From Kalaharituber pfeilii (Eukaryota > Ascomycota > Pezizomycetes > Pezizales > Pezizaceae), in contig WHUZ01000174.1 in NCBI GenBank assembly GCA_015179045.1, forward strand, positions 1-52,332: a stretch of DNA of 52,332 bases. Direction: 5' to 3'. Below, one piece after another: positions 48,850-52,332 of the stretch; position 1 is the first letter of the stretch, and the number at the start of each line of letters is the position of its first letter. Both the position numbers and the translations under genes were made by a program. The notes below the pieces were generated by a model that saw only the letters and a list, made by a program, of their open reading frames with translations, made no database searches and had not been told where the DNA came from.

Positions 48850-48953
48850 AGGCCAACCAGGCCAGTCCAGGCCAATCAGGCCAGTCCAGGCCAACCAGGC
48901 CGGTCCAGGCCAATCAGGCGGGTTCAGGCCATTCAGGCCGGTTCAGGCCAATT
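48850..48953 (+). repeat. 19-bp minisatellite, about 5.5 units
   Basis: Five consecutive 19-mers of the form AGGCCAAYCAGGCCRGTCC, diverging rightwards, end in AGGCCAATT. Just to the left the complementary form CCTGGACCGG is iterated (48802-48840), so the whole block can fold back through GGCCTGAT and ATCAGGCC. Confidence 0.8.
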
Positions 48954-49120
48954 AAACGAATCACTCTACAGCTATCCAGGTGAATTGAGGCCAGCATTTA
49001 CCCCATTGTTTGAGTATTTAAATGAGTAGAATCTCCCATATGTCTAGAATTTTAAACAGCAGCGGTCTATATTTTAAAAATGATGGACCTTCCAGATAAT
49101 ACAACAGACTGGACTCAATT

Positions 49121-49203
49121 CTTCGATGATGATTTTTTTTTTTTTTTTTTATCACGTGACCCCGCTTGTAGCTGTTCGCCATGGCAGGGCCTTCGATGAT
49201 GAT
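49121..49203 (-). mobile_element. micro retro-insert (40 bp plus A17) with exact 13-bp target duplication
   Basis: The insert 49134-49190 lies between two identical copies of CTTCGATGATGAT (49121-49133 and 49191-49203). On the minus strand it reads GCCCTGCCATGGCGAAC, then AGCTACAAGCGGGGT and CACGTGAT followed by A17. It is a diverged member of the same cassette family as the insert at 48332. The exact duplication makes it the clearest recent insertion in the window. Confidence 0.82.
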
Positions 49204-49484
49204 ACCTGATGCGCAACTGTCAATTACTGATAGTGGAAATATCCAGGACTATTAAAATCTAATTCACCTGGGTTAAATTCCAAAATCGCTTGAATTTACG
49301 TAAATGGCCTGGTCGGCCTGGACTGCCCTGAATGGCCTGGCCTGGCCTGGCCTGTTGGATTCATTGGACTTTAGCCGAGTCCTTCACGGTCCATGAAACG
49401 GCTATGTATTACACTTGCTCAGCCTACATCACTGTATACTGTATATCTGGGATGACTCCAGACAGGGAGTTCCATACAAGGTAA

Positions 49485-49870
49485 GCGGACCACCAGTGGC
49501 GCACGCTAGTTTTCATGAGGCGATATTGGATAGAAGGCCCGTCCCCGCGGCCCGACGATATCCAATATGAGAGGTTCTTCTGTAAATGGAAAGATAAAGG
49601 ACAACAACATTGGCTTGCAGAGGTATCTGAATTCAGATTTACTGGAGTAAGTTATAATGAATACCTACAATTCTAGGCTCAGCTAGGTTATGCACTTCGA
49701 GGTCTCCTTCTACGGTCATTATATAACCAAGAACAGTTACGTAGTACCCTTACTAGCGAGAAGACAGAGCTTTTTTGCATGTCTGCAGCATACCCATCCC
49801 AGCCACATGCAATGCATGTTAATGAACAGCTACAGCAAGAGATACTAAAAAGCGCCGTAGGGAAGGGTCC

Positions 49871-49907
<37 letters not shown>

Positions 49908-50372
49908 CAGTACTCGCATGCCGCCCTAAGGGCTATGGCGAGGTGTTTGTTTAATTACATGGGAGAGAATGAAAAAGAAAATTAATGAAAGAAAAAGGAT
50001 ATATGTGAACCCTACTAAAGTCCCGTCCAAACCAGTAGTTCCACCAATGCGTCGTTGTCTTCCTTCCTCGGGGGTCTCCGGAGTTCCGCCTCGCCTCCCG
50101 GCCATTTCCTTTTCCAGAACCTGCACTCCGTTAGGACATGGGCGGTGGTTTCCAGTTCTTCCCCGCACCAGCAGCACCCCGGGCTGTCTTCGGTGCCGAC
50201 CTTGTGTTTCCAATATCTCAAGCCTTTGCCCCCGAGTATTCCTGCCAATGTCGCAACCATGTTGGTCCTCAGGTGCAGTTGTACAGTTGAGCTTCATGAG
50301 GATATGCAGGCAACGCAGGACATTATTCTCGTTGCATCATGGCCCTATGTAATCTCTACTGCACCTATTTAG
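49485..50372 (+). pseudogene. unrecognised reading frame split by a LINE insertion
   Basis: From about 49485 one frame stays open across an ATG at 49515 (MRRYWIEGPSPRPDDIQYER...) and encodes FFCKWKDKGQQHWLAEVSEF, up to a single TAG at 49675. It then continues in the same frame (AQLGYALRGLLLRSLYNQEQ ... LKSAVGKGPQ) until the LINE tail begins at 49876. After the LINE, coding-like sequence resumes with a frame change (VELHEDMQATQDIILVASW) and stops at 50372. The window thus appears to show an older gene or transposon frame with one nonsense change and then a LINE inserted into it. I do not recognise the product. Confidence 0.4.
49876..50263 (-). mobile_element. 5'-truncated LINE with CCHC knuckle and 10-11-bp target duplication
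   Basis: GGTCCTCAGG(T) occurs at 49866-49876 and again at 50264-50274, bracketing a 388-bp minus-strand insert. It begins inside the reverse-transcriptase polyprotein (GILGGKGLRYW), contains the C-terminal knuckle CCWCGEELETTAHVLTEC followed by WPGGEAELRRPP, and stops after LLVWTGL at 50015. The 3' UTR ends in GCGAGTACTGATATT and an A-tail (T25 or more on the plus strand). The knuckle is intact, so the copy is fairly young, but 5' truncation removes the reverse transcriptase. It is a paralogue of the LINE at 43769. Confidence 0.88.
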
Positions 50373-51223
50373 ATGTTCGAGTATTGTTTGTACATAATAT
50401 CTTAGCTAAGATACCTCTGAGTCGTAACCCATATCCAGTAAGAGAGGTTTATTAAGCGGAGAGTCTATCTACATACAAATAGTGTCAATACATGACTAGA
50501 GATGAATCAGTGATATACAGGCTTGATAAATGGCTCAACAATCAGTCAATCCTGAGATCCCACACCAGCTGTTGATGATTGTAGCTTGACGAACAGAGTG
50601 AGTAATCTTGAAGGTAGCCATTTGTCTCTCCAGTGGGTGTAGTGAACTTGTTAATGCTATGACATAGCAGTGAGGAGGAGCATGAGCTTGAAGCCATGGT
50701 TCCCAGTGCACAAGTCAATAAAACTAATTGACAGTGGATAATGTTCACATTATAGCTGGAATTAAAGGCCTATATGCCACGTGTTTCACCTGAATAGCAT
50801 CATTTACTAAGCATTAGTTTATGGCACTATCCAGTATGACAGGGGCAATTTGCTACTAATATCCCTGTCTGGGCCTCATGAACAGGCTATCCATCCAATA
50901 ATCCCAAATATCCAGTACGCACCATAGTCCCAAGTTCGGGAGGACCCCGTATCCAATAGCGGCTGATATCCTGTAAGCGAGGAGAGGTTCTTCTGTATAC
51001 TTAGAATAGATATCATCTGCTTGCTGTCCTATAGGATGAACATGCTCGAGCGTTTTAGCTGTAAGAACCCCAGCCTTTTCCCCCATTACATCATTATCCT
51101 AAAGTTTTTTATAGGATTAAATAACACATCTACTTGCAAATACTTAGCTCAATGCTTGGTCTCACACTGATGTGTAGAGTCTTTATTCGGATAGTAGCTA
51201 TTATATTTGCCTCGCTGGATCTC
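50373..51223. other. 850-bp region, possibly old LTR or gene debris
   Basis: A perfect 14-bp palindrome ATCTTAGCTAAGAT lies at 50399-50412. On the minus strand an AATAAACC polyadenylation-like signal is found near 50450, and short open frames occur at 50542-50748 and 50856-51086 (the latter ends in a Trp/Leu-rich segment, LGLWCVLDIWDYWMDSLF). None is recognisable. A solo LTR is possible but I could not define its ends. Confidence 0.35.
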
Positions 51224-51553
51224 TTAACTTACTTGCATATAATCCTTACCTTCCCATGATGGACAATACGCAATGGTGCTGGGAGTCCTGCAGGGGGACA
51301 GACACGTGGGCGTTGAGGTAAGCGTGAAGAGTGGGGGGCTGTAGGGGCGTCCGGGGCAAGGAGTGTAGGGGAGTGGACTGGCAAGGACCGCGACGAAGAA
51401 GAATCTGGTGGAGGAAGTCTGAAAGTTAGCAACTGCTTGTCGTAAGTGCTGACCAATTTCGAGGCTTTGCTAGAGATCACTGTGGAGCAGAAGAGCAAGC
51501 TTATCATACAGCGCAAGCGCTACCGCCCCTTCCAAAAGCCTCAAGCTCGCCAT
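51224..51553 (-). pseudogene. 110-codon frame with one internal TAG, possible downstream part of the exon array gene
   Basis: From ATG at 51553 the frame reads MASLRLLEGAVALALYDKL, hits a single TAG at 51472, and continues QSLEIGQHLRQAVANFQ and a Ser/Pro/Thr-rich stretch to a TAA at 51224. A donor-like GGAAG|GTAAGG occurs near its end. A neighbouring frame is also open across the Pro/Ser-rich part, so the true frame there is uncertain. It lies on the same strand just downstream of the exon-intron array. Function unknown. Confidence 0.3.
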
Positions 51554-51657
51554 GATTCGGTCTTTAAGCATGATTCGAATTCGCGTATAATACGTTATAT
51601 ATCGATATCAAGACTCCAACTTCCCTGAACCACCAGAGCTTCACTTGGGATCAACAT

Positions 51658-52128
51658 CTACAGTGTGTACCACACATAAGGGTATTAGCAGACTTATATA
51701 TTACCAGTGAGTCTTGCCATCGATATGCCTTGATTCCATGCAGTCAACTTGCAATATTGCTATGCTGTCAAGGTACCATATGGTTGAGCTGGAATATCCG
51801 AGAAGTTAGCAACAGTAGTATGCATCGCGTCTGTACGCACTCACCATGCCGTAGGGTTGTCAAGCTGCCATACTGCCATGCTGTTGAGGTGCCATGCAGT
51901 TAAGCTGAGAGATTAGCATCCGCCACGCGCGCGTTATATGTATGAGCGCTCACCATGCCATCGATATGTCTTGACGCCATGCCATCAACCACCCAGCTGT
52001 CAAGGCGCCATAAGGTTGAGCTGCAATATCCGATAAGTTAGCAAGAGCAGGGTGAGGAGTGCGTTGTGTGTATATTTCCACTCACCATGCTGCCAAGCTG
52101 CTATGCTACTGGCCTGTTGAGCTATATA
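51658..52128 (-). repeat. tandem array of exon-intron units on the minus strand
   Basis: Four exon-like blocks alternate with four introns. Blocks: 52121-52086, 52020-51954, 51904-51845 and 51788-51705 (36, 67, 60 and 84 nt). Introns: 52085-52021, 51953-51905, 51844-51789 and 51704-51658 (65, 49, 56 and 47 nt). Each intron has donor GTGAGT, GTGAGC or GTAATA, branch GCTAAC or GCTAAT, and an acceptor ending CAG or TAG. Blocks mostly begin CTCAAC or CTTAAC, contain CTTGACA and GCATGGCA-like words, and the first three end GCATG before the donor. Joining them leaves one frame open through all four blocks, with recurring peptides such as LTAWHLNSMAVWQLD and STIWYLDSIAILQVD. This frame stops at the last junction. 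Confidence 0.6.
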
Positions 52129-52332
52129 ATGTCTCCGAAAGTAAACACAGTGCATATCGCGTGTATGAGCTCTTGATACGCTGAGATGTTGAGCTAACTT
52201 GCCTTCCTGCTCTCTAGCTGTCGGATTGCCTGTCAGATTGCTATACTACTCTCTTATGCTGTATCGTTATTCGCTCTACTGCTGCTGTGTGGTCAGGAAA
52301 AAGCGTCTTTGCCTTGTGCCTGGACTAGGAGG
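52129..52332. other. right edge, upstream flank of the exon array
   Basis: On the minus strand the sequence keeps the same flavour (ATAGCAATCTGACAGGC, TCAAGAGCTCATACACGCG resembling the array introns), so a further diverged unit may extend here and past the window edge. No clean splice sites were defined. Confidence 0.35.

Larger units (their letters stand above)
48728..49367. mobile_element. 640-bp element with 19-bp perfect terminal inverted repeats and CAGGCC-rich ends
   Basis: CCAATGAATCCAACAGGCC at 48728-48746 is exactly inverted at 49349-49367. Both ends are packed with CAGGCC/GGCCTG reiterations: a 19-bp tandem array at 48850-48953 on the left, and GGCCTGG repeats at about 49304-49350 on the right. 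A second inverted match, CCAGGTGAATT, lies nearer the middle. Subterminal repeat arrays of this kind are known from CACTA-like and other cut-and-paste DNA transposons. The superfamily cannot be assigned because no clear target duplication is seen (left flank CTCTCTA, right flank ACTTTAG). There is no transposase frame. A micro retro-insert lies inside it (49134-49190). Confidence 0.6.

Noticed and set aside
48536..48983. Frames translating the CAGGCC minisatellite into Pro/Gln/Ala/Gly-rich peptides
   Set aside because: They are produced by tandem repeats in a transposon-like element; openness is a by-product of repeat composition.
49523..49568. Hairpin ATATTGGATA/TATCCAATAT as a Helitron end
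   Set aside because: There is no CTRR terminus after it and the hairpin lies inside a coding-like frame.
50373..50760. Solo LTR of a Copia-type retrotransposon
   Set aside because: AATAAA-like signal and some TGTTG starts occur, but no matching CA end with target duplication was found.
1..52332. Search for a CRISPR array or bacterial-type operon
   Set aside because: No regularly spaced repeats with unique spacers; genes are monocistronic with spliceosomal introns, so the DNA is fungal nuclear.

Overview
The window comes from a filamentous ascomycete (Pezizomycotina). The evidence is short GT-AG introns (mostly about 50-160 nt) with CTAAC/CTAAT branch sites, a gluconeogenic Zn2Cys6-PAS regulator of the AcuK/AcuM/ERT1 type, a REI1-type ribosome factor, and several conserved fungal-only proteins. 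The long gene-poor stretches full of decayed transposons suggest a large, repeat-rich genome such as those of Pezizomycetes (truffles, morels). That placement is inference.

Layout. At 1-1041 (-) lies the 5' part of a REI1-like pre-60S factor, cut by the window edge. At 4001-6192 (-) is a two-exon AcuK/AcuM/ERT1-like regulator. From 6193 to 14596 there is gene-poor DNA with a LINE tail and a possible transposon end. At 14597-15130 (+) is a small cysteine-rich membrane protein, convergent with a two-exon alpha/beta-hydrolase-like protein with a mitochondrial presequence (15573-18715, -). At 20480-21379 (-) is a disordered orphan, followed by gene-like debris at 21838-22390. At 22830-23998 (-) is an atypical short-chain dehydrogenase, and at 27389-29858 (-) a three-exon DUF1365 membrane protein. 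No gene can be named with confidence to the right of about 30 kb.

The right-hand 22 kb is mainly a transposon graveyard. It holds a 78-bp palindromic MITE (36845-36922), a 663-bp pogo-like MITE with iterated CTATAGTGAAA boxes (40793-41455), and two 5'-truncated LINEs that keep the C-terminal CCHC knuckle (43769-44135 and 49876-50263). It also holds at least two extremely short retro-inserts, about 40-45 bp plus an A-tail, flanked by 12-13-bp target duplications. One of these sits inside a 640-bp element with 19-bp terminal inverted repeats. An initiator-tRNA-Met-like sequence carries a UAU anticodon. One LINE has landed in, and split, an older reading frame.

The most unusual structure is at the right edge, on the minus strand (51658-52128). 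It is a tandem series of diverged units, each with an exon-like block followed by a complete spliceosomal intron (GTGAGY or GTAATA donor, GCTAAC/GCTAAT branch site, YAG acceptor). Joining the blocks in silico leaves one frame open through four of them. It could be a gene that grew by exon-intron duplication, or a spliced noncoding RNA.

The recognised genes are unrelated housekeeping or metabolic genes and form no evident pathway or cluster.
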